Notes under the pieces: generated by a model
What the model was told of the DNA's origin: nothing
Databases searched by the model: none
What the model saw: the letters and a program-made list of their open reading frames with translations, nothing else
Part shown: one piece after another, positions 34,977-44,304 of the stretch
How positions within the stretch are numbered: position 1 is the first letter of the stretch
Layout: each line of letters begins with the position of its first letter
Source of the DNA: Hymenobacter monticola
GTDB lineage: Bacteria > Bacteroidota > Bacteroidia > Cytophagales > Hymenobacteraceae
Direction: 5' to 3'
NCBI RefSeq assembly: GCF_022811645.1
Contig: NZ_CP094534.1
Span: 682,001 to 746,000, forward strand
DNA: 64,000 nucleotides
Made by a program: the position numbers and the translations under genes

Positions 34977-36401
34977 ATGAAAAACACACTCACCGCCTTG
35001 TTGCCCGCCCTGGCCCTGCTCGCGCTGGGTGGCTGCGCGAGCACCGCCGGCCTCGCCACGTCGGAAGACGACGGGGTCTATTACTCCTCGAAGGACCGCA
35101 CCACAGCCGTGGTGGCTGCCGCGCCAGTGCCGGCCAACGCCGACGAAGCCGCCAACCCCGACTACAACGGCAGCCCGGCCCGCTCATCGGCCCGTCAGGG
35201 CAGCGGCTCCGACCAGTACTACGACAACACGTACACCTACATGAAGGGCGTGCCCACCAGCCCGGGCCTGGGCTACTACGCCCCGTATAGCCCCTACACC
35301 ACCCTGAGCTACGCCGGAAGCTATGGCTACGGCTGGGGCGGCGGCGCCTGCGGCTTCTCGCCCTACCCCTGCGTTGGGGTTTATGACCCGTTCTACAGCT
35401 CGTTTTATAGCCCCTTCTACAGCCCGTTTGGCTATGGCTACCGCTCGGGCATCAGCATCGGCATAGGGTTTGGCTACGGCCGCTCGTTTGGGTATGGCTA
35501 CTCGCCCTTCGGCTATGGCTACGGCGGCTACGGCGGGTTCTACGACCCGTTCTATTCGCCTTACCACTACGGTGGCCCCTTCTACGGCGGCTACTACGGC
35601 CGCGGTGGCTACTACGGCAACAGCTACAACGGCGGCAGCTACGGCAACAACGGCTACGACAACCGTGGCAACGGCCGCACCTACGGCCACCGCACCGACC
35701 GGGCCTCGGAAGGCCGGGCTTCGGCTTCCAGCGTGAGCGGCGGTACCACGTCGGCTCCGGTGCCGGCCAGCGGCGGGCGGATGCGTAGCGAGATGGCGAC
35801 CCAGCCCAACTCGACGGCCGGTGGCGTGACGCCTGACCGGAACCGTGGGCGCGGCGAGGCCGGCTCCGTCACCGCTTCCCCGGCGCAGGAACAAAGCACC
35901 GGTGGCTTCAACCGCCCCCAGCGCATCGACCGTTCAGCACAGCCGCAATACGGCGACATGGGCCAACCGGCCACTATTTCCCGCCAGCCCGAAATAGCGC
36001 CCGCGCAGAGCCAGGATGGGCGCGACAACGTTCGCGGCCGGTGGCGCAACGCCGACGTGAACGCGCAAGCCGGCCAGGCACAGCCCATGGCCACTCCGCA
36101 GCCGGTGGAGGGAGAGCGGCGCCGCGGTGGGTTCTTCCGCAGCTTGGGCGGCGACCAGCCGGCCAACAACGGCGGCCAGATGACCCAGCAGCCGCAACGC
36201 AGCTACGAGCAGTCGCGGCCGCAACGTACTTATGAGCAGCCCCAGCGCACTTTCGAGCAGCCGCAGCAGCAGCGCAGCTACGAGCAGCCCCGGCAGGAGC
36301 GCACCTACAGCCAGCCCAGCCAGCCTTCGTATTCGGCTCCGTCGTACGGTGGGGGCAATAGCGGCGGTGGCGGGGGTGGCGGCCGCCGGGGCCGTGACTA
36401 A
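34977..36401 (+). CDS. Tyr/Gly-rich lipoprotein with Gln-rich repeat tail
   Basis: 474 aa. The lipobox LALGGC follows a short signal peptide. After ~100 residues the middle section (about 100-250) is an extreme Gly/Tyr/Ser/Phe/Pro sequence (SPFGYGYGGYGGFYDPFYSP). The last ~100 residues have degenerate repeats of (S/T)(Y/F)EQ(P/S)(R/Q)-type units (QRTYEQPQRTFEQPQQQRSY) and a Gly/Arg end. Aromatic-rich low complexity of this sort favours self-association, which is inference. No domain is recognised. It is on the same strand as the FadL-type gene but separated by a terminator. Confidence 0.7.
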   Translation: MKNTLTALLPALALLALGGCASTAGLATSEDDGVYYSSKDRTTAVVAAAPVPANADEAANPDYNGSPARSSARQGSGSDQYYDNTYTYMKGVPTSPGLGYYAPYSPYTTLSYAGSYGYGWGGGACGFSPYPCVGVYDPFYSSFYSPFYSPFGYGYRSGISIGIGFGYGRSFGYGYSPFGYGYGGYGGFYDPFYSPYHYGGPFYGGYYGRGGYYGNSYNGGSYGNNGYDNRGNGRTYGHRTDRASEGRASASSVSGGTTSAPVPASGGRMRSEMATQPNSTAGGVTPDRNRGRGEAGSVTASPAQEQSTGGFNRPQRIDRSAQPQYGDMGQPATISRQPEIAPAQSQDGRDNVRGRWRNADVNAQAGQAQPMATPQPVEGERRRGGFFRSLGGDQPANNGGQMTQQPQRSYEQSRPQRTYEQPQRTFEQPQQQRSYEQPRQERTYSQPSQPSYSAPSYGGGNSGGGGGGGRRGRD

Positions 36402-36436
36402 TTGAATCGGTTTGTTTTCTGCAAAAATTCCCTTTA

Positions 36437-36465
36437 GCGAGCCGGCCAAACGGCCGGCTCCTTTT
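36437..36465 (+). terminator. Terminator after the Tyr/Gly-rich lipoprotein
   Basis: GAGCCGGCC / GGCCGGCTC stem followed by CTTTTCTTTC, directly before the next gene. Confidence 0.75.
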
Positions 36466-36478
36466 CTTTCCCATTCTT

Positions 36479-38050
36479 ATGAAAAACCGGATATTATGGC
36501 TTAGCCTGGCCCTCGTAGCGGGGCAGGCCGGCCACGCCTTTGCCCAAGGCGCCAGCGACGCGCTGCGCTACTCACGCCTGCAGTTTGGCGGCCCGGCCCG
36601 CACGCAGGGCATTGCCGGGGCCAACGTAGGCCTCGGCGCCGATTTTGGCAACCTTACCAGCAACCCGGCGGGCCTCGGCCTGTTTCAGAAGTCGGAGCTG
36701 CACATCACGCCGGGCGTGGGCGTGGGCCAAAGCGACGGCCGCATCGAAGGCATCTCCGACGCCGCCGTGAACGACACCAAGAACAGCTTCCATATTGCCA
36801 GCACGGGTGTGGTGCTGGCCAACCGCAAGGCCGACACCGAAGAGGGCGATTGGCGCGGCGGTGCGTTTGCGCTGGGCTTCACCCGCTTGGCCGACTTTAA
36901 CATCAGCTCCAACTACAAGGGCACGTTTGGGCCAGGAACCCCTTCTTTTCTGGACCGGCTCCGGCCCAGCGCCGGGGTGCAGCCGCAGAGTTTCTACGAC
37001 GACCTGGACGCCCAAGTAAACAACAGCCGCTACACCTCCGACCTGGGCCTGGCCTACGGCGCGTATCTGGCTAACATCTCGGCTTACCGCCGGGGCACCC
37101 GCGGCGACTCGGCCGTGGTGCTGCGCGTGCAGGGCGACCAGATTACGCAGAGCGAGCTGGTGACCAACTCGGGGTCGGTGTCGCAGTTTGATTTGGGCTA
37201 CGGGGCCAGCTTCCGCGACCGGCTGTACATCGGCGGCGGCATCGGCATTGTGAGCTCTAACTTCACCCAAACCCGCACGCTCACGGAGTCGGACAGCGAC
37301 CCCACCACCCACTTCCAGAGCCTGACCAGCAGCACCGAGCTGCGCACCAAGGGCAGCGGCTTCAACGCCCGGCTGGGCGTCATCGTGCGGGCCCTGGACA
37401 ATCTGCGCATCGGCGCATCGGTGCAAACGCCGACCTTCATGCGCCTGAGCGATACCTACAACGAAAGCCTGGTGGGCAGCTTCAGCGCCACCGGCACCGA
37501 CCGCGTGCCCGGCGACCTGCCCGTGGGCACCGGCCCGAAGGTATCCTTTCAGCCCAACGACTACGACTATACCCTCACCACGCCTTTCCGGGCCAACGGC
37601 GGCGTGGCCCTCACGCTGGGCAAGCACGGCTTCGTGACAGGCGACGTGGAATACGTGGGCTACCGCCAGGCGCGCCTGCACAACGACCCCAATGGCGCCA
37701 ACGGCGACGACTACTCTTTCTCGGCCGAGAACATCGCTGTGCGCAACCTCTACAAGAACACCGTGAACCTGCGCTTCGGCGCCGAGGGCCGCTTCGACGT
37801 GTTTCGGGTGCGGCTGGGCTACGCCCGCTACGGCGACCCGTACGTGGCCGACGCCAAAGACGACCGGTCCCAAAACTTCTACACCGCCGGCCTGGGCTTG
37901 CGCCAGGGCAACTTCTTCCTCGACGCGGCCGGCGTATACACCACGTTCAACCAGGTGTACACGCCCTACAACGTGAGCGGCCTGGAGCCCACCATCAAGG
38001 TGACCAACTCGCGCTTCACCACCAGCGTCACAGCCGGTATCACGTTCTAG
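36479..38050 (+). CDS. OmpP1/FadL-family outer-membrane transport protein
   Basis: 523 aa with a signal peptide (LSLALVAGQAGHAFAQ). The N-terminal hatch-like region QGIAGANVGLGADFGNLTSN, then PAGLGLFQKSEL, is the usual opening of Bacteroidota FadL/TodX-type barrels. Long amphipathic strands follow (VNLRFGAEGRFDVFRVRLGY), and the end TTSVTAGITF terminates in Phe as expected for BamA recognition. The likely role is uptake of hydrophobic compounds. PorV and PorQ of the T9SS belong to the same superfamily, so an accessory secretion role cannot be excluded. Confidence 0.85.
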   Translation: MKNRILWLSLALVAGQAGHAFAQGASDALRYSRLQFGGPARTQGIAGANVGLGADFGNLTSNPAGLGLFQKSELHITPGVGVGQSDGRIEGISDAAVNDTKNSFHIASTGVVLANRKADTEEGDWRGGAFALGFTRLADFNISSNYKGTFGPGTPSFLDRLRPSAGVQPQSFYDDLDAQVNNSRYTSDLGLAYGAYLANISAYRRGTRGDSAVVLRVQGDQITQSELVTNSGSVSQFDLGYGASFRDRLYIGGGIGIVSSNFTQTRTLTESDSDPTTHFQSLTSSTELRTKGSGFNARLGVIVRALDNLRIGASVQTPTFMRLSDTYNESLVGSFSATGTDRVPGDLPVGTGPKVSFQPNDYDYTLTTPFRANGGVALTLGKHGFVTGDVEYVGYRQARLHNDPNGANGDDYSFSAENIAVRNLYKNTVNLRFGAEGRFDVFRVRLGYARYGDPYVADAKDDRSQNFYTAGLGLRQGNFFLDAAGVYTTFNQVYTPYNVSGLEPTIKVTNSRFTTSVTAGITF

Positions 38051-38081
38051 CCGCACGGCTACAAGCAACTTGTTCTGCACT

Positions 38082-38116
38082 AAAAAAGGCGTCCTCTTCA
38101 AGAGGACGCCTTTTTT
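38082..38116. terminator. Bidirectional terminator
   Basis: AAAAAAGGCGTCCTCTT / AAGAGGACGCCTTTTTT, a near-perfect stem with A- and T-tracts, between the convergent genes ending at 38050 and 38135. Confidence 0.9.
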
Positions 38117-38134
38117 ATTCGCTGGCGGCAGGGT

Positions 38135-39160
38135 CTATTTTGTCACCTTTACCGAGCAGGTAAACTGCGGGGAAGTGCCCAGCACGATGTTATTCACCAG
38201 CAGCAGGCCGGTGTACGTCACCGATTTCTCAGTGACCTGAAAGGCCACCACTTGGTTGCGCGCCAGCACATCGGTATTGAACGGATTGATGAAAGCCGTC
38301 CCGGCCGTGAAGGCATTGTTAATGGCCGCCACCGTGGTGATATTGGTAAAATCGGTGTCGTTGAGCCGCGTGGCGCGCAGCACGGTGGCCTTGCGGTTGT
38401 TGCGGGGCCAACGCTGCGGGCTCAGCTTGAAGATGCTGGTGTCGGCAGGGGCGTTCAGGCTTACATAATTGCCGTCGGGGCTAAAGGCTATTAAATCGAC
38501 CAGCAGCTGATTGCTCTGCACCGTGGTTTCGCGGTTCAGCACGGCATACTTGGGCAGCAGCAGGCCCGTGCGCAGGTTTAGAAACACCCGGCGGCTGTCG
38601 CGCGTGCTGGCAGGCACGGCGCGGTTGCGGGGCACGGGGCGCAGCTGGGCAGTGTAGCTGTGGTACACCGCCGCCGAATCGGCCTTGCGCACCGTGAGGC
38701 GCAGGGCCCGGCTGGCCGACTCCCCCTTTTTATCCTTGATGGTGTATTGCCACTGCTCGGTACCCGACGTGGCGCGCGCCACAAAGGCGTTGTTAAACAA
38801 GTACTCGCCTCCAGCCGGTGGCGGGTCAGACGCCTTAAAAACCGGCTTGATGAGGGAATCGAGGTACACAATGGTTTGGTCGTCGGGGGCTTTATCGGGG
38901 TCGAAGCTCGACACCGGCGTGGGGTAGCTGATGGGGCTGAGGCCCGGGCTGTAAGCCACTTCCACATGCAGGCGCTTCAGGGAATCGTCGTTGCTCACGG
39001 CGTAGACGCGCGTGGTGAGGGTATCGTTGGGACTCACCGTGCGGTTGCCCGACGTGAGCGAAGACGCGCCTATCAGGTCGAGCCGGACGGGCCCGTTGGT
39101 TTTGGAACAGGCCGCCAGCAGCGCGGGCAGGCAAATCAGCATCAGATGGCGGAAACGCAT
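38135..39160 (-). CDS. Lipoprotein of unknown function
   Basis: 341 aa from ATG 39160. The lipobox is ALLAAC with Cys at about residue 18. An Ig-like region of ~170 residues contains LEVAYSPGLSPISYP-like strands and QYTIKDKKGESASRALRLTV, a pattern also found in cell-surface adhesin domains. A second half includes VRKADSAAVYHSYTAQLRP and DLIAFSPDGNYVSLNAPADT. No catalytic motif is seen. The frame is open to 39301 but the extension has no signal peptide. TACCTTTG is 4 bases from the ATG, so the transcript is probably leaderless. Confidence 0.7.
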   Translation of the reverse strand: MRFRHLMLICLPALLAACSKTNGPVRLDLIGASSLTSGNRTVSPNDTLTTRVYAVSNDDSLKRLHVEVAYSPGLSPISYPTPVSSFDPDKAPDDQTIVYLDSLIKPVFKASDPPPAGGEYLFNNAFVARATSGTEQWQYTIKDKKGESASRALRLTVRKADSAAVYHSYTAQLRPVPRNRAVPASTRDSRRVFLNLRTGLLLPKYAVLNRETTVQSNQLLVDLIAFSPDGNYVSLNAPADTSIFKLSPQRWPRNNRKATVLRATRLNDTDFTNITTVAAINNAFTAGTAFINPFNTDVLARNQVVAFQVTEKSVTYTGLLLVNNIVLGTSPQFTCSVKVTK

Positions 39161-39164
39161 GGTG

Positions 39165-39172
39165 CAAAGGTA
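39165..39172 (-). promoter_or_regulatory. -7 box immediately upstream of the 39160 start
   Basis: TACCTTTG matches TANNTTTG and is followed after CACC by the ATG. The transcription start would fall on or next to the start codon. Confidence 0.6.
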
Positions 39173-39408
39173 ACGGTGAGCCGGGCTGAGGCTGAGCGCC
39201 GGCCCGGCGTGGTCATCAACGGCGCCGGGCCGCCCATATTTTGCCGACGGCGGCAGCGACTCCCTTTTGCCAGCGTTGGTGAGCCTGGCCGGTACGCCCA
39301 AACCGTGTATGCCCGCTCTTCGTGCCCTGCCAACACTTCGTCGGCCTGCAACGACGGTTCGGTTGCTTCCGCTTGAAGACCGATAGGCAACGGCTCCTTC
39401 TTTGGAGC

Positions 39409-40368
39409 ATGAAAACGCTCCGCCACCTCCGCCCTGCCCTTTTTGCCCTCATATGCGCGCTGCTCTTCGCCGCCCCGGCGGCCCACGCCCAAACCCTGCG
39501 CAACGGCACGCCCGCCCTCACCACCTCCGACGGCGTGCGCCTTTACGTGCGCGTGGCAGGTCAGGGGCAGCCCTGCGTGTTCGTGCACGGCGGGCCAGGT
39601 GCCGGCTCCGATGTGATTGAAAAGCTCGCCGGCCCGGCGCTGGAGCCGAATTTTCAAATGATTTACCTCGACCAGCGCGGCAGCGGCCGCTCAGCCAGCG
39701 CACCCGCCGGGGCCTACGAGCTGCCCCGCCTAGTGCAGGACCTGGAGGAATTGCGCCACCAGCTGCACGTGGAGAAATGGGTGCTGATGTCCCATTCCTT
39801 CGGAGGCATCATCGCCACGGCCTATGCCCGGCAATACCCGCAGCGGGTGCTGGGCCTGGTGCTCACCAACAGCATCCTGAACCTGCCCGCCTCGATGGAA
39901 AGCATGGCCACACACGGCTACGCCCTGCTGCCCACCACCACCCGCCCGCCGCTCGATGCCGCCGCGCCCCTGCCCCAACGCTTCGGCATGGTGATGGCCC
40001 TGCTCAACCAGCAGCACCTACTCAATCAGCTGATGTACGCCGACGACTCCACCGCCGCCCGCGTGAGCCGCGTGCAACGCCAACCAACTGCTGCCAACCA
40101 CGACTTCGCCGCCTCGCTCTACCGCCCGGGCGTGATTAATGGCTACCTCGAAGACTTCACTGCCGCCACGCCGCGCCTGACCATGCCCGTCCTCGTACTG
40201 CCCGGCCAGTCCGACGACGTGACCGGGCCACAGCACCAGTCCTTCCGCTTCCCGCACCAGCGCGTGCTGCCCCTGCCCGGCAAACACTTTGTCTTACTCG
40301 AAAACCAGCAGGGTGTGAGCCAGGCACTGGCCACGTTCAGCCGGCAGTTGGCTCAGGCGAACAAGTAG
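39409..40368 (+). CDS. Secreted alpha/beta hydrolase (proline iminopeptidase-like)
   Basis: 319 aa from ATG 39409, which begins a good signal peptide (ALFALICALLFAAPAAHAQ). The alpha/beta-hydrolase fold shows the oxyanion motif HGGPGAGSDV, the strand IYLDQRGSGRSA and the nucleophile elbow SHSFGG (Ser). The Asp and His appear as VLPGQSDDVTG and LPGKHFVLLEN. HGGPG and DQRGSGRS are typical of prolyl aminopeptidases. The lid (~150-230) would set specificity. It likely acts in the periplasm. A REP-like palindrome begins 2 bases past the stop. Confidence 0.88.
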   Translation: MKTLRHLRPALFALICALLFAAPAAHAQTLRNGTPALTTSDGVRLYVRVAGQGQPCVFVHGGPGAGSDVIEKLAGPALEPNFQMIYLDQRGSGRSASAPAGAYELPRLVQDLEELRHQLHVEKWVLMSHSFGGIIATAYARQYPQRVLGLVLTNSILNLPASMESMATHGYALLPTTTRPPLDAAAPLPQRFGMVMALLNQQHLLNQLMYADDSTAARVSRVQRQPTAANHDFAASLYRPGVINGYLEDFTAATPRLTMPVLVLPGQSDDVTGPQHQSFRFPHQRVLPLPGKHFVLLENQQGVSQALATFSRQLAQANK

Positions 40369-40370
40369 TA

Positions 40371-40404
40371 GTTGTCATGCTGAGCGCAGTCGAAGCATGA
40401 CAAC
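40371..40404. repeat. Family A palindrome
   Basis: GTTGTCATGC ... GCATGACAAC around TGAGCGCAGTCGAA, two bases after the hydrolase TAG. It is a compact single unit, like that at 26158. Confidence 0.85.
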
Positions 40405-40419
40405 TCCCCGAATGCCAAC

Positions 40420-40456
40420 AAAAAAGGGCTCCCGTTGCCGGGAGCCCTTTTTCTCA
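40420..40456. terminator. Bidirectional terminator
   Basis: AAAAAAGGGCTCCCG / CGGGAGCCCTTTTT between the convergent hydrolase and catalase genes. Confidence 0.9.
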
Positions 40457-40471
40457 CTCAATCAATCGAAA

Positions 40472-42130
40472 CTAGTACGGCTTGGCGTCGTGCGCCACGG
40501 CCTCGGCTTCAGCCACGGCTTCGGAGCCCTTGGCTTCGTTGTACTGGTTGCCGCCCTCGGCGTTCTGGCCGCCGCGGGCAGCGGCCAGGCCGTCGGCCAG
40601 GCGCTTGCCCCAGTCGGGGTCGCAGTTGGTGCACAGCTCCACCATCTTATCGCTCACGGTGCGGTTGGCCGTGGCCAGGGCGCCCACCATGTTGTTGATG
40701 AGGTCGTCGCGCTCCCAGTCTTCGTGCAGGCGGTAGCGCTCACCGGCTTGCTTGAAGTTGTTCTGGCGGTCGATGGTTTCGCGAATCAACCGGCCCTTGT
40801 ACTCCGGCATGTGGTCGGGGGCGGTGCGGGGCGCCTCCTTCAGGCCGTTCAGCGAGCTGGGCTCGTAGTTGATGTGGTTGTTCTGGCCGGGGGCCGAGTC
40901 CACGTGGTAGGCCATCTGACCGTCGCGCTGGTTAGTGGCCACGTGCTTCTTGGGCGCGTTAATGGGCAGCTGCAAGTAATTGGTGCCCACGCGGTAGCGC
41001 TGCGTGTCCGAATACGAGAACGTGCGGCCCTGTAGCATCTTGTCGTCGGAGAAGTCGAGCCCATCCACGAGCACGCCGGTGCCGAACGCCGACTGCTCCA
41101 CTTCGGCGAAGTAGTTCTCGGGGTTGCGGTTCAGCGTCATCATGCCCACGGGCAGGTGCGGGAACTGGTCTTCGGGCCAGATTTTGGTGTCGTCGAGCGG
41201 GTCGAAGTCCAGCTCCGGGTGCTCGTCGTCGCTCATAATCTGCACGCGCAGCTCCCACTTGGGGAAGTTGCCCTTCTCGATGTTCTCGAACAGGTCCTGG
41301 GTGGCGTGGTTGAAGTTCTTGGCCTGAATGGCTTCGGCTTCGCTGGCGGTCAGGTTTTTGATGCCTTGCTGCGGCTCCCAGTGGTATTTCACCAGCACGG
41401 CGTCGCCGTTTTGGTTTACCCACTTGTAGGTGTTCACGCCCGAGCCCTGCATCTGGCGGTAGTTGGCCGGAATGCCCCAGGGCGAGAACAGGAAGCTTAC
41501 CATGTGCATGGCTTCCGGCGTGTTCGAAATGAAGTCGAAGATGCGCTCGCCAGTCTGGCGGTTGTGCACCGGGTCGGGCTTCTGCGAGTGAATGAGGTCC
41601 GGAAACTTCATGGCGTCGCGGATGAAGAACACCTTCAAGTTGTTGCCCACCAAGTCCCAGTTGCCATCTTCGGTGTAGAATTTCACCGCGAAGCCGCGCG
41701 GGTCGCGCAGGGTTTCGGGCGAGTGGCCGCCGTGGCCCACCGTGCTGAAGCGCACGAACACCGGCGTCTCCTTACCGGCCGTGTTGAACAGTTTGGCGCG
41801 GGTGTACTTCTCAATGGGCTCGTTGCCTACTTTGCCGTAGGCTTCGAACACGCCGTGGGCGCCGGCGCCGCGGGCGTGCACCACGCGCTCGGGCACGCGC
41901 TCCCGGTCGAAGTGCGAGATTTTCTCAATGAACTGGTAGTTCTCCAGCGTGGCCGGGCCGCGGTTGCCCACGGTGCGGGTGTTCTGGTTGTTGGTAAGGG
42001 GGTGGCCCTGGCGGGTGGTCAGGGTCTGGGCGTTTTCGCCGGAGGCCATGCGGCCGTCCTGCGAGGTACCCGCGCCGTTTACGGCCGTGCCCGTGCCGTC
42101 GCCGGAGGTGGGATTTTGCTCTTCACTCAT
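40472..42130 (-). CDS. Monofunctional haem catalase
   Basis: Converts hydrogen peroxide to water and oxygen in the cytoplasm. 552 aa with a ~45-residue Gly/Thr/Asn-rich N-terminal arm, then the catalase core. Catalytic His is in [13 protein letters not shown], distal Asn in [11 protein letters not shown], and the proximal haem-ligand Tyr in [13 protein letters not shown]. The loop [19 protein letters not shown] differs from the STVAGERGSADTxRDPRG form of many small catalases. The C-terminus has a short helical extension but no large domain of the HPII type. It is convergent with the hydrolase. Bases 42131-42356 show no gene. Confidence 0.95.
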   Translation of the reverse strand: MSEEQNPTSGDGTGTAVNGAGTSQDGRMASGENAQTLTTRQGHPLTNNQNTRTVGNRGPATLENYQFIEKISHFDRERVPERVVHARGAGAHGVFEAYGKVGNEPIEKYTRAKLFNTAGKETPVFVRFSTVGHGGHSPETLRDPRGFAVKFYTEDGNWDLVGNNLKVFFIRDAMKFPDLIHSQKPDPVHNRQTGERIFDFISNTPEAMHMVSFLFSPWGIPANYRQMQGSGVNTYKWVNQNGDAVLVKYHWEPQQGIKNLTASEAEAIQAKNFNHATQDLFENIEKGNFPKWELRVQIMSDDEHPELDFDPLDDTKIWPEDQFPHLPVGMMTLNRNPENYFAEVEQSAFGTGVLVDGLDFSDDKMLQGRTFSYSDTQRYRVGTNYLQLPINAPKKHVATNQRDGQMAYHVDSAPGQNNHINYEPSSLNGLKEAPRTAPDHMPEYKGRLIRETIDRQNNFKQAGERYRLHEDWERDDLINNMVGALATANRTVSDKMVELCTNCDPDWGKRLADGLAAARGGQNAEGGNQYNEAKGSEAVAEAEAVAHDAKPY

Positions 42131-42356
42131 GGTTGAATAAGATTAGTGGAAGGAATGTAAACCGCTGTGTTTGCTGCGCAAATAACGCCAAACAAGCCGG
42201 GCATGTTTGATAGAATTTGGTTATACAGCCATTAGAAAAGAGTCGAAAATGGCCAATGCACAGTTTAAGCTGGGCAGTAGCCCCTGCAGCGCTTTGCCTA
42301 TACTCGTCTGGCATGTTGGGCTCTACCATCCTGAGCACAAGCAATACAAGTTGGCT

Positions 42357-43214
42357 CTACCGCCGGGTTCCGCGCACCATCCGTGCCTTCCCAAACATAT
42401 CGGGCACCACGCGCACGTCCTCAAAAGCTTCCGGCAAAAGCAAAGCGGCCGTTTCGGCCCCAAGCGCTTCGTTGATTTCCCAGTAAACGCTGCCACCAGC
42501 GGCCAGCAATTCCCGGCCCACCTCAGCCAGGCGGCGGTAGAACAGTAGCGGGTCTTCATCGGGCACAAACAGGGCCGTGGCGGGCTCCCAGGCCAGCACG
42601 TTTTCGCGCATCAATGGCCGCTCGCTTTCGCGCACGTAGGGCGGGTTGCTCACCAGCACATCGAGCGAGCCAGCGCCCATGCCATCCGGCATTCCCTGCA
42701 GAATATCGACTTCCTGAAAGGCCACGAGCGGAGCGTAGCGCGCCGCGTTGCGCCGGGCCACGGCCAGCGCCTCGGCCGAAATATCCACGGCCAGCACCTG
42801 GGCCTGGGGCAGTGCGCGGGCCAGCGCCAGCGCCAAGCAGCCCGAGCCGGTACCCACGTCGAGCATGCGCAAACCTCGGCGCCCGCGCTGCTCCTGCGTG
42901 ATGAGGTGCACCAGCTCCTCGGTTTCGGGACGCGGAATGAGGGTGGCGGGCGTCACTTCCAGCTCCATGTCGGCGAAGTAGGCGGTGCCCAGCACGTACT
43001 GCACGGGCTCGTGGGCCAGCAGGCGGGCCTGCAGGGCCGGCAGCGCCACCTGGGCGGCTTCGGGCACGGGCTGCTGGGCATCCATCATGCGCTGCAGCGA
43101 GTCGATGCCTAATAGGTGTTCCACCACAAGGGCGGCAATGTTTTCGGCTTCGCGGGTTGGGTAGAGGGGCTGCAGGGCAGCAGCGAGGTCGGTAGTGAGG
43201 CGGCGGACGGTCAT
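42357..43214 (-). CDS. prmC: Peptide chain release factor N5-glutamine methyltransferase
   Basis: PrmC methylates the GGQ glutamine of RF1 and RF2 using SAM. 285 aa from ATG 43214. The N-terminal helical domain (residues ~1-85) has EPVQYVLGTAYFADMELEV, then the SAM-binding fold with LDVGTGSGCLALALARALP, and the catalytic NPPY in DVLVSNPPYVRESER. The longer open frame to 43328 overlaps the ribD gene and is rejected. TACATTTG ends 5 bases before the ATG. prmC and ribD diverge from a 52-base region with back-to-back promoters. Confidence 0.95.
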   Translation of the reverse strand: MTVRRLTTDLAAALQPLYPTREAENIAALVVEHLLGIDSLQRMMDAQQPVPEAAQVALPALQARLLAHEPVQYVLGTAYFADMELEVTPATLIPRPETEELVHLITQEQRGRRGLRMLDVGTGSGCLALALARALPQAQVLAVDISAEALAVARRNAARYAPLVAFQEVDILQGMPDGMGAGSLDVLVSNPPYVRESERPLMRENVLAWEPATALFVPDEDPLLFYRRLAEVGRELLAAGGSVYWEINEALGAETAALLLPEAFEDVRVVPDMFGKARMVRGTRR

Positions 43215-43266
43215 CGGGACAAATGTAGGCGGCCGGCGTAGCTGCGGCGCGGCTGCTACCTTCGTC
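43215..43266. promoter_or_regulatory. Divergent promoters of prmC and ribD
   Basis: The minus-strand TACATTTG (43220-43227) sits 5 bases before prmC. The plus-strand TACCTTCG (43257-43264) sits 2 bases before ribD. Both resemble TANNTTTG, and both transcripts would start at or within a few bases of the ATG. Confidence 0.55.
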
Positions 43267-44304
43267 ATGATGAAAACAGACGACGCCACTTTCATGCGCC
43301 GCGCCCTCGATTTGGCGCAGCAAGGCACCGGCTACGCCCGCCCAAACCCGCTGGTGGGCTGCGTGGTCACGCACCAGGGCCGCATCATCGGCGAGGGCTG
43401 GCACCAGCAGCACGGCGGCCCCCACGCCGAAGTGAACGCCCTGGCCGCCGTGGCCGACCAGGAATTGCTAAAGCAAAGCCGTGTGTACGTGACGCTGGAG
43501 CCCTGCGCCCACCACGGCAAAACGCCGCCCTGCGCCGACCTGCTCATTGCCAAGGGCGTGCCCGAAGTGGTAATATGCAACGACGACCCGTTTCCGCTGG
43601 TAGCCGGGCGCGGCCTGGAGAAGCTGCGCGCCGCCGGCGTGCGCGTCGAAACCGGCCTGCTGGCCGAGGAAGGCCGCTGGCTGAACCGACGCTTCTTCAC
43701 TTTTCACGAAAAGAAGCGCCCCTACCTGGTGCTGAAGTGGGCCGAAACGGCCGACGGCTTCCTGGCCGGGCGCTACTTTCAGCCGGTCCAAATCAGCGGG
43801 CCCCAGGCGGGCCTGCTCACCCACCGCTGGCGGACCGAGGAGCAGGCCATCCTGGTGGGCACGCGCACGGCCCTGCACGACAACCCCCGCCTGAGCGCGC
43901 GCGACTGGCCCGGCCAGCAGCCCACCCGCCTCGTCATCGACAAAAACCTGAGTTTGCCGCCCACGCACAACCTACTCGACGGCTCGCAGCCCACCCTCAT
44001 CTACACCTACCGCCAGCCTTACCACAAAGCCAACCTTGACCTGGTGCACCTTTCCGAAGCCGACGACCTGCTACCCCAGGTGCTGGCCGATTTGTATGAG
44101 CGCCAGGTGCAGTCGGTGCTGGTAGAAGGAGGCCCCACAGTGCTCAACGCCCTGCTCAATGCCGGCTTGTGGGACGAAATCCGCGTGTTCCGCTCGCCCA
44201 TGACGCTCGGGCAGGGCATTGCGGCGCCGCGCCTGGGCTTGGGTGGCCTGCGCAGCCAGGAAAACGTTGGGCCGGACCAACTGTTCTGGTACGTAAACAA
44301 ATAA
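43267..44304 (+). CDS. ribD: Bifunctional riboflavin deaminase/reductase
   Basis: RibD catalyses two steps of riboflavin synthesis: deamination of the pyrimidine intermediate and reduction of its ribosyl group. 345 aa. The deaminase domain (1-~145) has the zinc site GGPHAEVNAL (HAE) and the pair VTLEPCAHHGKTPPCADLL. The reductase domain includes VLKWAETADGFLAG, AILVGTRTALHDNPRL and LVEGGPTVLNALL. The ATGATG at 43267/43270 is the start, because the open frame further up overlaps prmC. No other rib gene is adjacent. The TAA is part of a 10-base direct repeat around the next element. Confidence 0.96.
   Translation: MMKTDDATFMRRALDLAQQGTGYARPNPLVGCVVTHQGRIIGEGWHQQHGGPHAEVNALAAVADQELLKQSRVYVTLEPCAHHGKTPPCADLLIAKGVPEVVICNDDPFPLVAGRGLEKLRAAGVRVETGLLAEEGRWLNRRFFTFHEKKRPYLVLKWAETADGFLAGRYFQPVQISGPQAGLLTHRWRTEEQAILVGTRTALHDNPRLSARDWPGQQPTRLVIDKNLSLPPTHNLLDGSQPTLIYTYRQPYHKANLDLVHLSEADDLLPQVLADLYERQVQSVLVEGGPTVLNALLNAGLWDEIRVFRSPMTLGQGIAAPRLGLGGLRSQENVGPDQLFWYVNK

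Noticed and set aside
42131-42356. Possible small gene between catalase and prmC
   Set aside because: Short frames here have no start signal or coding pattern and overlap the 3' end of prmC.
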